This document shows positions 35,337 through 47,779 of a DNA stretch of 64,000 nt, piece after piece. Within the stretch, counting starts at the first letter, position 1. Every line of letters starts with the position of its first letter. A program made the position numbers and the translations under genes. The DNA comes from Halomonas cupida. GTDB lineage: Bacteria; Pseudomonadota; Gammaproteobacteria; Pseudomonadales; Halomonadaceae. Location of the stretch: positions 204,251 through 268,250 of the forward strand of contig NZ_FRCA01000007.1 in the NCBI RefSeq assembly GCF_900142755.1, in the 5' to 3' direction. The notes under the pieces were generated by a model. It had not been told where the DNA came from. It ran no database searches and saw nothing but the letters and a program-made list of their open reading frames with translations.

Positions 35337-36877
35337 GGAGCCCCCGTCGGCGGAATGGTTGACGGTGCGACCGCACCGAACAGGTGCTGCACTTCGAGCA
35401 TCGCGGCACCGGTGGTATCCAGCAGAGGCTGCGGATAGAGCCCGAACAGCAGGACCAACCCAAGTAGCGAAAGCATCATCAGGTATTCACGGCTATCGAG
35501 ATCGGCGAAGCGCTCCTCGCCCCGGGCCGGGCCGAAGTGGACCCACTGCATCAGCAGCAGTGAGTAGATTGCCGCCAGTACCAACCCACCACTGGCGATG
35601 ACCACCGTCCAGGGAGCGACCGGGAAGGTGCCGAACAGGATCATGAACTCACCGATGAAGTTGGCGGTTCCCGGCATACCCAGCGAGGCGGCAACGAAAC
35701 ACAGCGAGAACCCCGGAAGACTGCCCATGCGCCCCCATAAGCCGCCCATCTCGCGCATGTCACGGGTATGCAGCCGCTCGTAGAGCTGGCCGCTCAGGAT
35801 GAACAGCCCGGCCGCCGAGAATGCATGGGCGACCATCAGCATCACCACCCCCTGCAAGGCGAGCTCGGTGCCAGCGTAGATACCGATGAGCACGAAGCCC
35901 ATGTGCGAGATACTGGTATAGGCGATCAAGCGCTTGATGTCCCGCTGTCCACAGGCCAACAGCGCCCCGTAGAAGATACCTACCAGGCCCAGCGTCATGG
36001 CCACTGGAGCAAAGGTCTGGGAGGCTTCGGGGAACAACGGCAAGGCAAAACGCAGCATGCCGTAAGCGGCGGTCTTGAGGAGAATGCCGGCGAGGTCGAC
36101 GCTACCCGCAGTGGGCGCCTGAGCATGGGCATCGGGTAACCAGCCATGCAGCGGCACCACCGGCAGCTTGACCGCAAAGGCAACGAAGAAGCCGAGCATC
36201 AGCAGCATCGCTGTCCCCTCTGATAACGGCGTCTCCATCAACGTTGCGTAAGAGAACGAATACTCACCGGTATTGGCGTGGTGCACAAAGACCAGGCCAA
36301 GAATCGACACCAGCATCAGCAGACCGCTGGCCTGGGTATAGATGAAGAACCTGGTCGCCGCGCGGATGCGGGTCCGCCCTTCCGACCCACTGTGTCCCCA
36401 CAGCGCGATCAGGAAGTACATCGGCACCAGCATCATTTCCCAGAAGAAGAACAACAGGAACAGGTCGATCGCCAGGAAAACACCCACCACACCGCCGAGA
36501 ATCCACAGCAGGTTGAGATGAAAGAAACCGACCCGGCGTACTATCTCGTTCCACGAGCAGAGTACTGCCAATATGCCCAGAAAGCCGGTCAGCGCAATCA
36601 GCACCAGCGACAGGCCATCGAGCGCCAGGTGAACACTGATACCGAAGCGTGGAATCCACGCTGCCTGCCACTCCATCGACCAGCGAACTCCCTCGCTGCC
36701 GGTGCCCATCTGCGGCAGGTGGTAATCACCGTGGAACCATAGCCCCAACGTGATCAATAGCTCGATCAGCATCGTCGCCAGCGCGATCCAGCGCGGTGCC
36801 TGATCACCGAAGCGCTCGCCCTGCCAGCACAACAGGCCGCCAGCGAAGGGAATCAGGATCAGCCAGAGCAACGTCAT
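35333..36877 (-). CDS. nuoM: NADH-quinone oxidoreductase subunit M
   Basis: 514-residue proton-pumping antiporter-like subunit. LFFFWEMMLVPMYFLIALWG carries the TM5 Glu and VKLPVVPLHGWLPDAHAQAP the TM7 Lys and the conserved PLHxWLPDAHxxAP motif. The ATG at 36877 begins MTLLWLILIPFAGG; an earlier start at 36940 adds a polar tail and is unlikely. nuoL ends 90 bases upstream; nuoN overlaps downstream. Confidence 0.97.
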   Translation of the reverse strand: MTLLWLILIPFAGGLLCWQGERFGDQAPRWIALATMLIELLITLGLWFHGDYHLPQMGTGSEGVRWSMEWQAAWIPRFGISVHLALDGLSLVLIALTGFLGILAVLCSWNEIVRRVGFFHLNLLWILGGVVGVFLAIDLFLLFFFWEMMLVPMYFLIALWGHSGSEGRTRIRAATRFFIYTQASGLLMLVSILGLVFVHHANTGEYSFSYATLMETPLSEGTAMLLMLGFFVAFAVKLPVVPLHGWLPDAHAQAPTAGSVDLAGILLKTAAYGMLRFALPLFPEASQTFAPVAMTLGLVGIFYGALLACGQRDIKRLIAYTSISHMGFVLIGIYAGTELALQGVVMLMVAHAFSAAGLFILSGQLYERLHTRDMREMGGLWGRMGSLPGFSLCFVAASLGMPGTANFIGEFMILFGTFPVAPWTVVIASGGLVLAAIYSLLLMQWVHFGPARGEERFADLDSREYLMMLSLLGLVLLFGLYPQPLLDTTGAAMLEVQHLFGAVAPSTIPPTGAP

Positions 36878-36967
36878 AAGCGGTGCATTCCCTGTGGTTG
36901 TCGATACACTGGAGACCTCCCTCTGCCTCTTGTTCTGCAAGTCATGGACATCACGTTGCTCAGTTGC

Positions 36968-38845
36968 TCAACTGCCCAGCACCAACACGATCAAGACCAC
37001 CGTGACTCCCATCACCATGCTGACGGCATACAGTCGCAGCTTGCCCGACTGCGTGTAACCAAGGCCACGGTGAGATAGCCAGGCGATCCAACCCACCACC
37101 AGCACAAGACGATCGATGATGTCGTTGCGCAGCACGTATACCAGGCACCGATAGGGGCGCACCAGCAGCCGGTCGTAGACGATGTCGAAGCCCCAGGCGT
37201 GATGCCAGAGGCGCCACAGCCTTGCTCCCCAACCATCGGCGATGCGGTCAGCCAGCCAGCGGCGACGCTTCAGGAATAGCCAGGCGGCCAGTCCCAGCCC
37301 GCCCAGTGAAGCCGCGGCAGCAAAAAGCCCCAACACGATATGGCCGACACCGTGCACATCGGCCCCGGGGCTCGACGGCAGTACATCCTCCAATGGTGGA
37401 TGGATCCCCGCACCAACGAAGGTCGACAGGACCGCCAGAACGACCAGTGGCAGACCGTGCACCAGACCGCGCCCCGCTTCAGCGTGGCGCGCGTTGTCGC
37501 TCTTCATCTCGCCATGGAAAGTGCCAATGATCAGCCGCAGGGTATATAACGAGGTCAGGAAGGCGCCGATCAGGCCCGCCAGCACCAGGCCTCCATCGCC
37601 GGCGGCCCAAGCTTCCCAGATAATCTCATCCTTGCTGTAGAAGCCGGCGGTAACCAACGGCAATGCCGCCAACGCTGCACCGCCAACGACAAAACCGGCG
37701 TAGGCCAGCGGCAGTCGGCGCCACAGGCCACCCAACCGGCGCATGTCCTGTTCATGGTGACAACTGACAATCACCGCACCAGCAGAAAGGAACAGCAACG
37801 CCTTGAAGAAGGCGTGGGTCATCAGGTGGAAGATCGCCGCATCATAGGCACCAACGCCCAATGCCAGAAACATGTATCCGATCTGGCTCATCGTCGAATA
37901 CGCCAGCACCCGTTTGATGTCGGTCTGGGCAAGCGCCGCAAAACCTGCCATCAACAACGTCAACGCACCGATCAGCCCCACCAGATAGAGCACCATTGGC
38001 GCCAGCTCGAAGATCCCGTGCAGTCGAGCGATCAGATAGACACCGGCGGTGACCATGGTTGCCGCATGAATCAGCGCAGACACTGGCGTAGGACCAGCCA
38101 TGGCATCCGCCAGCCAGGTATGCAGTGGCAGCTGGGCAGACTTGCCCAAGGCGCCACCGAGAATCAATAGGGCCGCCAGTTGCACCTCAAGCGTGCCCTC
38201 GGCCCAGACTTCCGGCGCACGTGTGAGGATCTCGGCGATATTCAATGTGCCCAGCGCACGGAACAACACGAACAAGCCAATGGCCAGGAACACGTCGCCC
38301 AACCGGGTGACGATAAACGCCTTGAAGGCCGCCCAACCGTTGGCCGACGTCTGGTAGTAGTAGCCGATCAGCAGGTAGCTGCACAGGCCGACGCCTTCCC
38401 AGCCCAGATACAGCAGCAGTAGGTTGTCGCCAAGCACCAGCAGAATCATGCTGAACACGAACAGGTTCATGTAGGCATAGAAGCGGGTGATGCCACTCTC
38501 CCCCTGCATGTACCAGGCGGCGAACAAGTGAATCAGGAAGCCGACGCCAGTAATGACCCCCAGCATGGTGAGTGACAGCCCATCGAGGTGCAGACCGATG
38601 GTCGGCTGAAAATCGCCCACCGAAAGCCAGGTCCATAGCGTCATGTCTACGCTGGTGTCGCCACTGACTTGAAACTTCCAGCCAACCAGGGCGGTGACCA
38701 GCGCGGCCAGCCCGACACTGGCAACGCCGACCACCATACTGGCACGAGCGTTGAGCCTGCCTCGCGACAGGGCAAGGATCAAAGTCCCAGCCAGCGGCAG
38801 CAGAAACGTCAGAGGCAGCAGGAACATCAGTGGCAACTGCGACAT
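36968..38845 (-). CDS. nuoL: NADH-quinone oxidoreductase subunit L
   Basis: 625-residue largest antiporter-like subunit, with the long lateral helix in its C-terminal part. Typical motifs: LYLGWEGVGLCSYLLIGYYY and GKSAQLPLHTWLADAMAGPT, then PVSALIHAATMVTAGVYL. It distal-caps the membrane arm and pumps protons. It lies 12 bases after nuoK. Confidence 0.97.
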   Translation of the reverse strand: MSQLPLMFLLPLTFLLPLAGTLILALSRGRLNARASMVVGVASVGLAALVTALVGWKFQVSGDTSVDMTLWTWLSVGDFQPTIGLHLDGLSLTMLGVITGVGFLIHLFAAWYMQGESGITRFYAYMNLFVFSMILLVLGDNLLLLYLGWEGVGLCSYLLIGYYYQTSANGWAAFKAFIVTRLGDVFLAIGLFVLFRALGTLNIAEILTRAPEVWAEGTLEVQLAALLILGGALGKSAQLPLHTWLADAMAGPTPVSALIHAATMVTAGVYLIARLHGIFELAPMVLYLVGLIGALTLLMAGFAALAQTDIKRVLAYSTMSQIGYMFLALGVGAYDAAIFHLMTHAFFKALLFLSAGAVIVSCHHEQDMRRLGGLWRRLPLAYAGFVVGGAALAALPLVTAGFYSKDEIIWEAWAAGDGGLVLAGLIGAFLTSLYTLRLIIGTFHGEMKSDNARHAEAGRGLVHGLPLVVLAVLSTFVGAGIHPPLEDVLPSSPGADVHGVGHIVLGLFAAAASLGGLGLAAWLFLKRRRWLADRIADGWGARLWRLWHHAWGFDIVYDRLLVRPYRCLVYVLRNDIIDRLVLVVGWIAWLSHRGLGYTQSGKLRLYAVSMVMGVTVVLIVLVLGS

Positions 38846-38857
38846 CGGCAGGCTCCC

Positions 38858-39166
38858 TTAACCGCGCATACGGTTGACGGCATCTACATCAAGCGACTTG
38901 AAGCGATGATGGAGCTGGATCAACAGTGCCAGACCTACGCTCGCTTCGGCTGCGGCCAGGGTGATCACCAACAGGAACATCGCCTGGCCCTCCGGCTGGC
39001 CCCAGGCCGAACCGCCGACGATGAAAGCCAGCGCCGCGGCATTGAGCATGATCTCCAGGCTCATCAGCACGAACACCATGTTGCGTCGACTGACCAGTCC
39101 GGCGAAGCCCAGCACGAAGAGGATCGATGCCAGCACCAGGCCATGCTCCATGGGAACTCCGTTCAT
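38858..39166 (-). CDS. nuoK: NADH-quinone oxidoreductase subunit K
   Basis: 102-residue three-helix subunit (MrpC-like). [16 protein letters not shown] contains the conserved membrane Glu, and [20 protein letters not shown] sequence ([14 protein letters not shown]) the second. Its ATG overlaps the nuoJ stop by four bases. Confidence 0.96.
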   Translation of the reverse strand: MNGVPMEHGLVLASILFVLGFAGLVSRRNMVFVLMSLEIMLNAAALAFIVGGSAWGQPEGQAMFLLVITLAAAEASVGLALLIQLHHRFKSLDVDAVNRMRG

Positions 39167-39708
39167 GACACCTCCTTGCGGGCACCGGATTCAGCATTGA
39201 TCCGGGGCTTGTCGGGAGGGATCGTGCGACCGACGTGTGAAGCCGTGACCAGCGCCGCCAGCAGCAACATGGCACCAAGTTCGACGACCATCAGCCAGGG
39301 GCCAAACAGCAACGTCCCCACCGCCTTGGCGGTCAGGATCTCGCCGTCGACCATACGTCCGGCATCGCCCGACCATAGCGTGGCAATCAGCGTTACCAGC
39401 AACACCGCAGCGAGCAGCGACGGCCCCAACCAGATGCGTGGTTTGAGCCACGCTCGCTCCTGGGCGGCCCCCTGGTCTCCCAGGTTGAGCATCATTACCA
39501 CGAACACGAACAACACCATGATCGCGCCGGCGTAGACGATCACCTCCAGGGCCCCGGCAAATGGCGCCCCCAGAGCGAAGAACACCAGCGCTACCGAAAT
39601 CAGCGAGACGATAAGGTAGAGCAGCGCATGCACCGGATTGGTGTTGGTGATGACTCCCAATGTCGCCAGTACGGCGATCAGGCCACTCAAGTAGAAGGCG
39701 ATTTCCAT
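39163..39708 (-). CDS. nuoJ: NADH-quinone oxidoreductase subunit J
   Basis: 181-residue five-helix subunit. [20 protein letters not shown] and [20 protein letters not shown] are the conserved second and third helices; the latter's pi-bulge region couples quinone chemistry to pumping. The C-terminus (VGRTIPPDK) is longer and polar. It overlaps nuoK by four bases and follows nuoI by 27. Confidence 0.95.
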   Translation of the reverse strand: MEIAFYLSGLIAVLATLGVITNTNPVHALLYLIVSLISVALVFFALGAPFAGALEVIVYAGAIMVLFVFVVMMLNLGDQGAAQERAWLKPRIWLGPSLLAAVLLVTLIATLWSGDAGRMVDGEILTAKAVGTLLFGPWLMVVELGAMLLLAALVTASHVGRTIPPDKPRINAESGARKEVS

Positions 39709-39735
39709 CGCTACCTCCTGCTGATGAATGCCGTC

Positions 39736-40275
39736 TTACGGCAGCAGCGTCTTGACGTCGATCGGCGGTTCCTCGTTTTGCGCCCGCCCCTTGTCCTTGC
39801 CGGCGATCGCCATCCCCGCCACTTTATAGAAGTGGTAGTCGTGGTCCTTGCCGGGGCCGTCGATCAGTAGGTCCTGCTTCTCATAGACCAGCTCCTGGCG
39901 CCGATACTCGCCCATCTCGAAGTCCGGGGTGAGCTGAATCGCCGAGGTCGGGCAGGCCTCCTCGCACATTCCGCAATAGATGCAGCGCGAGAAGTTGATG
40001 CGAAAGAACTCGGGATACCAGCGGCCATCTTCCTGCTCCCCCTTCTGCAGCGAGATGCAAGCGACCGGACAGACCACCGCGCACAGATTGCAGGCCACAC
40101 AGCGCTCCTCACCGTCGGGATCACGGGTCAGCACGATGCGTCCTCGATAGCGCGGCGGCAGATAAACTGGATCCTCGGGATAGTTTTGCGTCTCGCGCTT
40201 GCGGAAGCTGTGCATGAAGATCATGCCCAGCGTACGCAGTTGGGAGACTGTTCCTTTGATCACGTTCCAGAACAT
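39736..40275 (-). CDS. nuoI: NADH-quinone oxidoreductase subunit I
   Basis: 179-residue ferredoxin-like peripheral subunit carrying clusters N6a and N6b: [20 protein letters not shown] and [34 protein letters not shown] matches E. coli NuoI nearly word for word. Two starts are possible (40281, 40275); GAGGAGAG is better spaced for 40275. It passes electrons to NuoB. Confidence 0.97.
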   Translation of the reverse strand: MFWNVIKGTVSQLRTLGMIFMHSFRKRETQNYPEDPVYLPPRYRGRIVLTRDPDGEERCVACNLCAVVCPVACISLQKGEQEDGRWYPEFFRINFSRCIYCGMCEEACPTSAIQLTPDFEMGEYRRQELVYEKQDLLIDGPGKDHDYHFYKVAGMAIAGKDKGRAQNEEPPIDVKTLLP

Positions 40276-40305
40276 GGCCATCTCTCCTCGGTCATGGCGG
40301 ACTCG

Positions 40306-41286
40306 TCACATCGGATCGGCAATCAGAATTACCGCCCCGGTCACCAGCAGATTGATCAAGGTCAGCGGCAGGCAGAACTTCCAGCCGAAACTCATTACCC
40401 TGTCATAACGCGGCCGCGGCAATGCCGCTCGCAGCAGCACGAACAGTACCAGGAAGGCAGCGACCTTGAGCGCGAACCACACAACCGGCGGCAACAGCGG
40501 GCCATGCCACCCACCGAAGAACAGCGTCACGATCAGCGCCGACACCAGCACCATGCCGACATACTCACCGATGAAGAACATGCCGAATTTCATGCTCGAG
40601 TACTCGATGTGATAGCCATCGGCAAGCTCCTGCTCGGCCTCGGGCTGATCGAACGGATGACGGTGAGTCACCGCGATCCCGGCGATCAGAAAGGTGCAGA
40701 AACCGAAGAACTGCGGGATCACGAACCACAGCCCCTGCTGGGCGTTGACAATGTCCCGCATGTTGAACGAGCCGGTCATCGCCACCACCCCCATCAGCGC
40801 CAGGCCCATGAAGACCTCGTAGGACAGTGTTTGCGCCGATGCGCGCATGGCGCCGATCAGAGCGTACTTGTTGCCGCTCGACCAGCCTCCGAACAGTACG
40901 GCGTAAACGTTGATGCCGGCCATCGCGAAGAAAAACAGCAGACCGATATTGAGGTCCGCCACCCCCCAGTCGGGGGTGATGGGGATGATCATGAACGACA
41001 GCAGCAACGAGGCCATGGCAATCGCCGGCGCCAGCACGAATAACGTGCGATCGGCGAACGGCGGGATCCAGTCCTCCTTGAAGAAGATCTTGATCATGTC
41101 GGCGATCAGTTGCAGCGAACCGAAGGGCCCGACCCGGTTGGGTCCGTAGCGGTCCTGCCAGAGTCCCAGCAAACGCCGCTCGACCACCGTCATGACCGCC
41201 CCCAGCAATACTGCGACAAGCAGGATCACCAAGGCCTGGAGCATGGCGATCAGGCTGGCAACAATGACCGGCGACAACCAGCTCAT
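40306..41286 (-). CDS. nuoH: NADH-quinone oxidoreductase subunit H
   Basis: 326-residue membrane subunit lining the quinone chamber. Motifs: [40 protein letters not shown] and [20 protein letters not shown], which carry conserved acidic residues on the E-channel. Its ATG overlaps the nuoG stop by four bases. Confidence 0.97.
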   Translation of the reverse strand: MSWLSPVIVASLIAMLQALVILLVAVLLGAVMTVVERRLLGLWQDRYGPNRVGPFGSLQLIADMIKIFFKEDWIPPFADRTLFVLAPAIAMASLLLSFMIIPITPDWGVADLNIGLLFFFAMAGINVYAVLFGGWSSGNKYALIGAMRASAQTLSYEVFMGLALMGVVAMTGSFNMRDIVNAQQGLWFVIPQFFGFCTFLIAGIAVTHRHPFDQPEAEQELADGYHIEYSSMKFGMFFIGEYVGMVLVSALIVTLFFGGWHGPLLPPVVWFALKVAAFLVLFVLLRAALPRPRYDRVMSFGWKFCLPLTLINLLVTGAVILIADPM

Positions 41287-44063
41287 GGGCGACCTCCTGT
41301 CTCGTCGTCACGCTGACCCATGATCTGGCCTTGGTGATGGTTCGTCGCCTCCGCTTTCAGCTCAGCCCAGTCACCACTGATCAGGCCCGGTTCAACGCCG
41401 GCCGGGATGCCGACCAACCCGACAGGCAGCACCGCATCGAGTTGCACGGGCAGGTTGGTTCGGCCGCTGTCGGTGACCACGCTGAGCAAGTCGCCATCGC
41501 TACAACCCAGGCGCTGGGCATCGTCGACAGACAGCCGCAGCGTCACCGGTGCGGCACGCTCAATGATCGGTGTAGCGCGTGACGAGGTTTCCTCGCCGCC
41601 GAACAGCCGCGGCAGCACCACCACCTGCCAGGCGGAATCGCGCGGTGTGAAGCGTTCCGGCAGCGCGACAAAATAGTCATACTGACCCGGGCACGGATGC
41701 AGCAGTCGCACACCGGGATCACCGGCGCTCAGGTGGCCACCGACCTCGTCGGTAAACTTGTTCCATGCCTGGGGTGAGTTCCAGCCCGGCGCCCAGGCGA
41801 AGGCGACTTCTTCGCGCGGCCGATCGAAGCCGTTATACCCCTCCATCGAGAAGGTGAACGGTGAATCGACATCCTGCGAAGCACGCGGCTCGCTGACGTC
41901 GAGATGAGCGCGCATCGCAGTGCGCCCGCTGTAGCGGTGAGGCTCGCGCGCCAGCTTGAGCCCGCGCACCCGATAGTCGGCGCTCGGCGACGAACCGAGC
42001 ATGTCGTGCAATTCAGGATAGTGCTCAGCGCAGGCCCGGGTCACCGCATCGAAGGTAATCTCACCGGTATCCTGGCGCAGCATGTCGGCACGCAAGGCAT
42101 GCAGCCAGCGCCAGCTCTCGTGGATGCGTGTCTCGGGGCGAATGTAGCGCGGGTCAAACACCTGGAAGAAACGCTGGGCGCGCCCCTCCAGGCTGACCAA
42201 TGTACCGTCGGCTTCGCTGAAGGCCGCCGCCGGCAGCCCCAGATCGGCATGTTGCCAAGTGGCGGTGCGCTGGTGATCGAGCACAATCACCGCATCGGCC
42301 CGCTCCAGCACGGCATCGACCTGCTCTCGCGGCGCTCGCTGGTAGAGGTCGTTCTCGAGCACCACCACGGCATCGGCATGCGCGCCATCGAGTTCGTCGA
42401 GCGCCCACTCCAGCGACTCTCCGCCGAGCATCGTCAGCCCGGTACTGTTGGCCTCGCCGCGCACCAGCAGCAGGCTGCCCTGGCGGGTGCGCCGGGACAA
42501 TGCCCGGGCCACACTGCCGGCCGCTTCGATCACCACTGGCGAGCCCAGCGATCCGCCGCCGATAACCAGCGGCCGGCGCGCCGCGAGCAACCGCTTGGCG
42601 ATCGTTTCGGCTTCACGCCTGGTGGACTCGTCGAGGTCTTCAACCACTGGAGCCTCAGCGTCGATGGCATGCGCCACGGCAAAGCCAAGTCGTGCGATAT
42701 CGGCCGGCGCCAACGTCCAGCTCCCGGCGCTGATGTCATCGAGTCCGGTGGCGATTGGGTAGGCAATGTACAGCGGATGATAGCTGTCCTGGCCGAGCGT
42801 CCTGACGGCTTCATCGTTCCAGCTCGGGATATCGCGCTCGGCGGCCAGTTCGGTACGCCGGGCGGTGACCGCCTGGCGCACCGCCAGACCAGCGCGGGCA
42901 GCACTGGCGATCAGATCCTCACCGAGCACCAGTACGGCGTCATGATCTTCGACATCGCGCAGAGTCGGAGTAGGCAATCCGCAATTCCGGTTCAGCGCGT
43001 TCATTGCCGTCAGGCACGCCAGTTCCTGCGCGGCGATACCGGTCGAGAAGTTGTCCTCACCCACCAGTTCACGCAGTTGATGGTTGCTTTCGAGACTCGC
43101 CCGCGGCGAGCCGATACCAATCACCCGGCGCGAAGTGCGCAACAGGTCGGCGCCGCGACCCAGTGCCGCATCGACCTCCAGAGTGACCGCGGTGTCGTTG
43201 CGATCACTGCGCCACTCGGGGCGAAGCGGCCGGTCGCTGCGGTTGACGTAGCCGTAGCCAAAGCGGCCGCGGTCGCACAGGAAGAATCGGTTTACCTCGC
43301 CGTGGTAACGATTCTCGATGCGGCGGATGTCACCATAGCGCTCACCGGGGCTGATATTGCAGCCCGAGGCGCACTGATGGCAGATACTCGGCGCAAACTG
43401 CAGATCCCACTTGCGGGTATAGCGCTCAGAGTGGGTCTTGTCGGTGAACACTCCAGTCGGGCAGACCTCGGTAAGATTGCCGGAGAATGCACTCTCCAGT
43501 ACGCCGTCCTGATGACGACCGAAGTAGATGTTGCTGTTGGCGCCAAAGGCGCCGAGATCGGTGCCTCCGGCGTAGTCGCGATAGAAGCGCACGCAACGAT
43601 AGCAAGTGATGCAACGATTCATCTCGTGGGCGATGAACGGACCCAGTTCCTGATTGCGATGAGTGCGCTTGCGAAAGCGATAACGCCGCCGATCATGGCC
43701 AGTCATCACCGTCATGTCCTGCAAATGACAATGGCCGCCCTCCTCACACACCGGACAGTCATGCGGGTGGTTGATCATCAGCCACTCAATGACACTGGCG
43801 CGAAACTCGCGCGCCTCGGCATCGCTGATCGAGATCCTGCTGTCATCGGCCGCCGGGGTCATGCACGACATTACCAGCATGCCCCGAGTATCGTCGGCAT
43901 CCTTGTACTGCTTGACCGCGCATTGGCGACAGGCTCCAACACTGCCCATCGCCGGATGCCAGCAGAAATAGGGCACATCGAGGCCCAGTGACAGGCAGGC
44001 ACTGAGCAGATTATCCGCCCCGTCGACGTCGTAGCTCTGTCCGTCTACGTGGATCGTCGCCAT
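41283..44063 (-). CDS. nuoG: NADH-quinone oxidoreductase subunit G
   Basis: 926-residue iron-sulfur subunit. The N-terminal [2Fe-2S] ferredoxin has Cys at [15 protein letters not shown] and MSCM, HxxxCxxC-type ligands at [17 protein letters not shown], and a 4Fe4S site at [22 protein letters not shown] and [14 protein letters not shown] match the N7 cluster and the molybdopterin-oxidoreductase-like domain, as in E. coli NuoG. It is 33 bases after nuoF. Confidence 0.96.
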   Translation of the reverse strand: MATIHVDGQSYDVDGADNLLSACLSLGLDVPYFCWHPAMGSVGACRQCAVKQYKDADDTRGMLVMSCMTPAADDSRISISDAEAREFRASVIEWLMINHPHDCPVCEEGGHCHLQDMTVMTGHDRRRYRFRKRTHRNQELGPFIAHEMNRCITCYRCVRFYRDYAGGTDLGAFGANSNIYFGRHQDGVLESAFSGNLTEVCPTGVFTDKTHSERYTRKWDLQFAPSICHQCASGCNISPGERYGDIRRIENRYHGEVNRFFLCDRGRFGYGYVNRSDRPLRPEWRSDRNDTAVTLEVDAALGRGADLLRTSRRVIGIGSPRASLESNHQLRELVGEDNFSTGIAAQELACLTAMNALNRNCGLPTPTLRDVEDHDAVLVLGEDLIASAARAGLAVRQAVTARRTELAAERDIPSWNDEAVRTLGQDSYHPLYIAYPIATGLDDISAGSWTLAPADIARLGFAVAHAIDAEAPVVEDLDESTRREAETIAKRLLAARRPLVIGGGSLGSPVVIEAAGSVARALSRRTRQGSLLLVRGEANSTGLTMLGGESLEWALDELDGAHADAVVVLENDLYQRAPREQVDAVLERADAVIVLDHQRTATWQHADLGLPAAAFSEADGTLVSLEGRAQRFFQVFDPRYIRPETRIHESWRWLHALRADMLRQDTGEITFDAVTRACAEHYPELHDMLGSSPSADYRVRGLKLAREPHRYSGRTAMRAHLDVSEPRASQDVDSPFTFSMEGYNGFDRPREEVAFAWAPGWNSPQAWNKFTDEVGGHLSAGDPGVRLLHPCPGQYDYFVALPERFTPRDSAWQVVVLPRLFGGEETSSRATPIIERAAPVTLRLSVDDAQRLGCSDGDLLSVVTDSGRTNLPVQLDAVLPVGLVGIPAGVEPGLISGDWAELKAEATNHHQGQIMGQRDDETGGRP

Positions 44064-44096
44064 GCCGCTACCTCGCCTTCAGGTGAACGAATCCGC

Positions 44097-45455
44097 TCAT
44101 ACCACACCCACCGGGATCGGGTCGGCATGGGCAGCGCGCGGCGGATGCACGACGCCACGCTCGAACTCCTCGCGGAAGTACTTGAGCGCCGACTGCAGCG
44201 GCATCGCGGCCCCCGGAGCATGAGCACAGAACGTCTTGCCCGGTCCCAGATCGCCGCCCAGCTTGTCGAGCATTTCCAGATCGCCGCGCTCGCCTTCGCC
44301 GTGCTCGAGCGCCTGGAGTATCTTGACCGTCCACGGCAGTCCATCGCGGCACGGCGTGCACCAGCCGCACGACTCGCGGGCGAAGAACTGCTCGAGGTTG
44401 CGCACCAGCGACAACACACTCTGATCCTCGTTGACCACCGTCAACAGCCCAGTGCCCATGCGGCTTCCCAACTCGCCGATGGTGTCGAAGTCGAGCGGCG
44501 CATCGAGGTGTTCGGGCAATAGAAAGCCAGTGCTTCCGCCGCCCGGCAACCAGGCCTTCAGCGCTCGACCATCACGCATACCGCCGGCACGTTCGAGCAA
44601 TTCACTGCCGCTGGTGCCGATCGGCAACTCCCATAGCCCCGGCATGGCGACCTTGCCGGAGACACCATAGAGTTTGGTCCCTCCGTCGTTGCTGAGCTCA
44701 CCGGACAGATCCTGATACCACCTGGCACCGTGAAGCATCACCGCCGGGGCGTTGCAGAAGGTCTCGACGTTATTGACGACAGTGGGCTTGCCCCATGCGC
44801 CTGACTGGCCCGGAAACGGCGGCTTGGCCCGCGGGTTGGCACGATTGCCCTCCAACGAGTTGATCAGCGCCGTCTCCTCCCCGCAGATATAGCGGCCAGC
44901 ACCGGTGTGCAGCGCGATGTCGAAGTCGTAACCGCTGTCGGCGATATCATTGCCCAGCCAGCCGGCAGCGCGCGCTTCGTCGATTGCGCGAGCCAGAGCG
45001 CGAGCCGCCTCAACGTACTCGCCGCGCAGGAAGATGTAGCCGAAGCGCGAGTGGTTGGCGTAACCACCGATGATCATGCCCTCGATCAGCAGGTGTGGCA
45101 GCTGTTCCAGCAGCAGGCGATCCTTGAAGGTGCCCGGCTCCATCTCGTCGGCGTTGCAGACCAGGTAGCCGCGAGGGATGTCCTGCCCCTTCATGGTCAG
45201 GCTCCACTTCATGCCCGCCGAGAAGCCAGCGCCGCCACGCCCGCGCACGTTGGCGTCCTTCATGGTCGCGACCACGTCATCGGGCGACTGGTGGTTGAGG
45301 ACCTTCCGTGCGGCGACATAGCCGTCCTTGTCGAGGTACTCGCCCAGCCCGACCATGGCGCCGTCTTCACCCAGTCGCCAGGTCAGTGGATGGGTTTCGG
45401 CGCGACGCTCGGCGGCGCTCTGACGCAGCTGACTGCGATAGCGGCTGACGCTCAT
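44097..45455 (-). CDS. nuoF: NADH-quinone oxidoreductase subunit F
   Basis: 452-residue NADH-binding flavoprotein. [19 protein letters not shown] is the FMN/NADH-binding glycine loop; [13 protein letters not shown] plus a distal Cys in FCAHAPGA hold the N3 cluster. It accepts hydride from NADH at the tip of the peripheral arm. Its start overlaps the nuoE stop by four bases. Confidence 0.97.
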   Translation of the reverse strand: MSVSRYRSQLRQSAAERRAETHPLTWRLGEDGAMVGLGEYLDKDGYVAARKVLNHQSPDDVVATMKDANVRGRGGAGFSAGMKWSLTMKGQDIPRGYLVCNADEMEPGTFKDRLLLEQLPHLLIEGMIIGGYANHSRFGYIFLRGEYVEAARALARAIDEARAAGWLGNDIADSGYDFDIALHTGAGRYICGEETALINSLEGNRANPRAKPPFPGQSGAWGKPTVVNNVETFCNAPAVMLHGARWYQDLSGELSNDGGTKLYGVSGKVAMPGLWELPIGTSGSELLERAGGMRDGRALKAWLPGGGSTGFLLPEHLDAPLDFDTIGELGSRMGTGLLTVVNEDQSVLSLVRNLEQFFARESCGWCTPCRDGLPWTVKILQALEHGEGERGDLEMLDKLGGDLGPGKTFCAHAPGAAMPLQSALKYFREEFERGVVHPPRAAHADPIPVGVV

Positions 45456-45961
45456 GCATAGCCCTCCAGCAAAGTGGCCACGTCATCGGGTGCAACGGGG
45501 CCGTAGGTATCATCGTCGACCATCAGCGCCGGACCGCGGTCGCAGGCGCCCAGACAGCACACCGGCAGCAGCGTGAAGCGACCATCCTCGGTGGTCTGAC
45601 CCAAACCAATGCCGAGCCTCGCCGACAGCGCCTCGAGCAGTTCATCGTAATCGTTGAGAAAGCACGAACTGCTGTCGCAGACGAGAATGACATGGCGCCC
45701 CACCGGCTGACGGAAGATCAGGCTATAGAAGGTCGCCACTCCCTCGACGGAGGCCGGTCCGATCCCTAGCACCTCGGCGATGACGGGAATCGCCGCGTCG
45801 GGCACCCAGCCATGGCGACGCTGAACAATCTTGAGCGCCTCGATGCAGGCCGCCTGGGGCTGCTCATAATGGTCGCGCTCATGCTCGATGGCCTGGCGGT
45901 CCTCGTCGGCGAGGATGAAGCCATCGCCATCACTGGTGATCTGTCGTGCCGTCTCGGTCAT
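45452..45961 (-). CDS. nuoE: NADH-quinone oxidoreductase subunit E
   Basis: 169-residue thioredoxin-fold [2Fe-2S] subunit. Ligands are in CDSSSC and [10 protein letters not shown], with [20 protein letters not shown] before them. It binds NuoF (cluster N1a). The gene starts one base after nuoCD. Confidence 0.96.
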   Translation of the reverse strand: MTETARQITSDGDGFILADEDRQAIEHERDHYEQPQAACIEALKIVQRRHGWVPDAAIPVIAEVLGIGPASVEGVATFYSLIFRQPVGRHVILVCDSSSCFLNDYDELLEALSARLGIGLGQTTEDGRFTLLPVCCLGACDRGPALMVDDDTYGPVAPDDVATLLEGYA

Positions 45962-45962
45962 G

Positions 45963-47738
45963 TCAGCGATCCACGTCGGCCATCACAAAATCGATACTGC
46001 CCAGATGGGCAATCAGATCGGGTACAAAGCCACCGCGCATGACCGACGGAATCTGCTGAAGATGCGGAAAACTCGGCGTGCGAATGCGCGTGCGGTAACT
46101 CATGGTGTTGCCATCACTGGTCAGGTAATAGCTGTTGATGCCCTTGGTCGCTTCAATCATCTGCTGCGACTCATTGGGCTTGAGCACCGGGCCCCAGGAC
46201 ACCTGCAGGAAATGCGTGATCAAGGTCTCGATGTGCTGCAGCATCCTTTCGCGGGGCGGTGGCGTGGTCAGCGGATGATCCGCCTTGTAGTCACCGGCGG
46301 GCATGTGATCGATACATTGCTGGATGATACGCAGGCTCTGGCGCATTTCCTCGATGCGCAGCTGGCCACGATCGAAGGCGTCGCCGTTACCACCCAACGG
46401 CACCTCGAAGTCAAACTGCTCGTAACCCGAATAAGGGCGTTGCTTGCGCAGGTCGAAGTCACAGCCGGTAGCGCGCAGGTTGGGGCCGGTGACGCCCCAG
46501 GCCAGTGCTTCCCGGGTGGTGTACGCGGCGATGTGACGGGTGCGTTCGCGGACGATGGCGTTTTCCATCATCGACCGTTCGTACTCGCGCAACCGTGCAG
46601 GCATCCAATCGACAAAGCCCTGCATCAGGCGATCCCACCCCCTGGGCAGGTCCTGAGCCACCCCGCCGATGCGAAACCACGCCGGGTGCATGCGAAAGCC
46701 GGTGATCGCCTCGATGACTTCATAGGCCTTCTGGCGATCGGTAAAGGTGTAGAACACCGGCGACATGGCCCCCAGATCCTGCAGGTAGGTGCCAAGAAAG
46801 AGCAGATGGCTGCTGATCCGAAACAGCTCGGCCATCATGATACGAATGGTCTGGGCGCGCTCGGTCACCTGAATACCGGCAAGCTTCTCCACCGCCAGGA
46901 TATAGGGGAAATTGTTCATTACCCCGCCGGTGTAATCGACCCGGTCGGTATAGGGGATGTAGCTGTGCCAGGACTGGCGCTCGCCCATCTTCTCGGCGCC
47001 GCGATGGTGATAGCCGATATCCGGCACACAGTCGATGATCTCCTCGCCGTCGAGCTGCAGCACGATGCGAAAGGCGCCATGCGCCGAGGGGTGGTTTGGC
47101 CCCAGGTTGAGGAACATGAATTCGGTGTCGCCCTGCTCGCGCTGCATGCCCCAGTCTTCAGGTTTGAATCTCAGCGCCTCCTGCTCGATGTCCTGGCCCT
47201 CGACCGTCAGCGTATAGGGGTCGAACTCGGTGGCCCGTGCGCCATGGTCCTTGCGCAGCGGATGGCCATTCCAGGTTGGCGGCATGAGGAGCCGCGCAAG
47301 ATGGGGGTGGCCACGGAAATCAATACCGAACATGTCCCACACTTCACGCTCGTACCAGTTGGCATTGGGATAGAGCGACACGCTGGTGGGCAGCGTCAGG
47401 TCATCTTCGTGCAGCGCCACCTTCAGCATGACGTCGCGGTTCCGCCGTATCGACATCAGTTGGTAGAAGACCGTGAAAGCCGAATCCGGCAGGCCGTGCC
47501 GGTTAGCGCGCAGGCGCTCATCGATCGCCGATAGATCGTAGAGCATCTCGAACGGCTCGGGCATATCGCGCAGTAGGCTCAGCGCCTCGGTCAATATTTC
47601 GCGGGATACCCACAACACCAGCATGCCGGTCAGCGTCGACTGCTCGAGGACAGCTTGATCGCCGAAGCGCTGCTTGAGCGCATCGACAATGGAATCGTCG
47701 GCGATCGTCGAATCGGGGGAAAAGGTGGCAACGCTCAT
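45963..47738 (-). CDS. nuoC: NADH-quinone oxidoreductase fused subunits C/D
   Basis: 591 residues. Residues 1-180 are NuoC-like ([20 protein letters not shown] then [17 protein letters not shown]). The rest is NuoD ([40 protein letters not shown]), containing the quinone-pocket His. The C-D fusion is usual in enterics, pseudomonads and halomonads. The single frame is unbroken. It lies 41 bases after nuoB. Confidence 0.97.
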   Translation of the reverse strand: MSVATFSPDSTIADDSIVDALKQRFGDQAVLEQSTLTGMLVLWVSREILTEALSLLRDMPEPFEMLYDLSAIDERLRANRHGLPDSAFTVFYQLMSIRRNRDVMLKVALHEDDLTLPTSVSLYPNANWYEREVWDMFGIDFRGHPHLARLLMPPTWNGHPLRKDHGARATEFDPYTLTVEGQDIEQEALRFKPEDWGMQREQGDTEFMFLNLGPNHPSAHGAFRIVLQLDGEEIIDCVPDIGYHHRGAEKMGERQSWHSYIPYTDRVDYTGGVMNNFPYILAVEKLAGIQVTERAQTIRIMMAELFRISSHLLFLGTYLQDLGAMSPVFYTFTDRQKAYEVIEAITGFRMHPAWFRIGGVAQDLPRGWDRLMQGFVDWMPARLREYERSMMENAIVRERTRHIAAYTTREALAWGVTGPNLRATGCDFDLRKQRPYSGYEQFDFEVPLGGNGDAFDRGQLRIEEMRQSLRIIQQCIDHMPAGDYKADHPLTTPPPRERMLQHIETLITHFLQVSWGPVLKPNESQQMIEATKGINSYYLTSDGNTMSYRTRIRTPSFPHLQQIPSVMRGGFVPDLIAHLGSIDFVMADVDR

Positions 47739-47779
47739 GGACGTGAACCAGCTCCTGCGACGGAAAGTGGACGCACGGG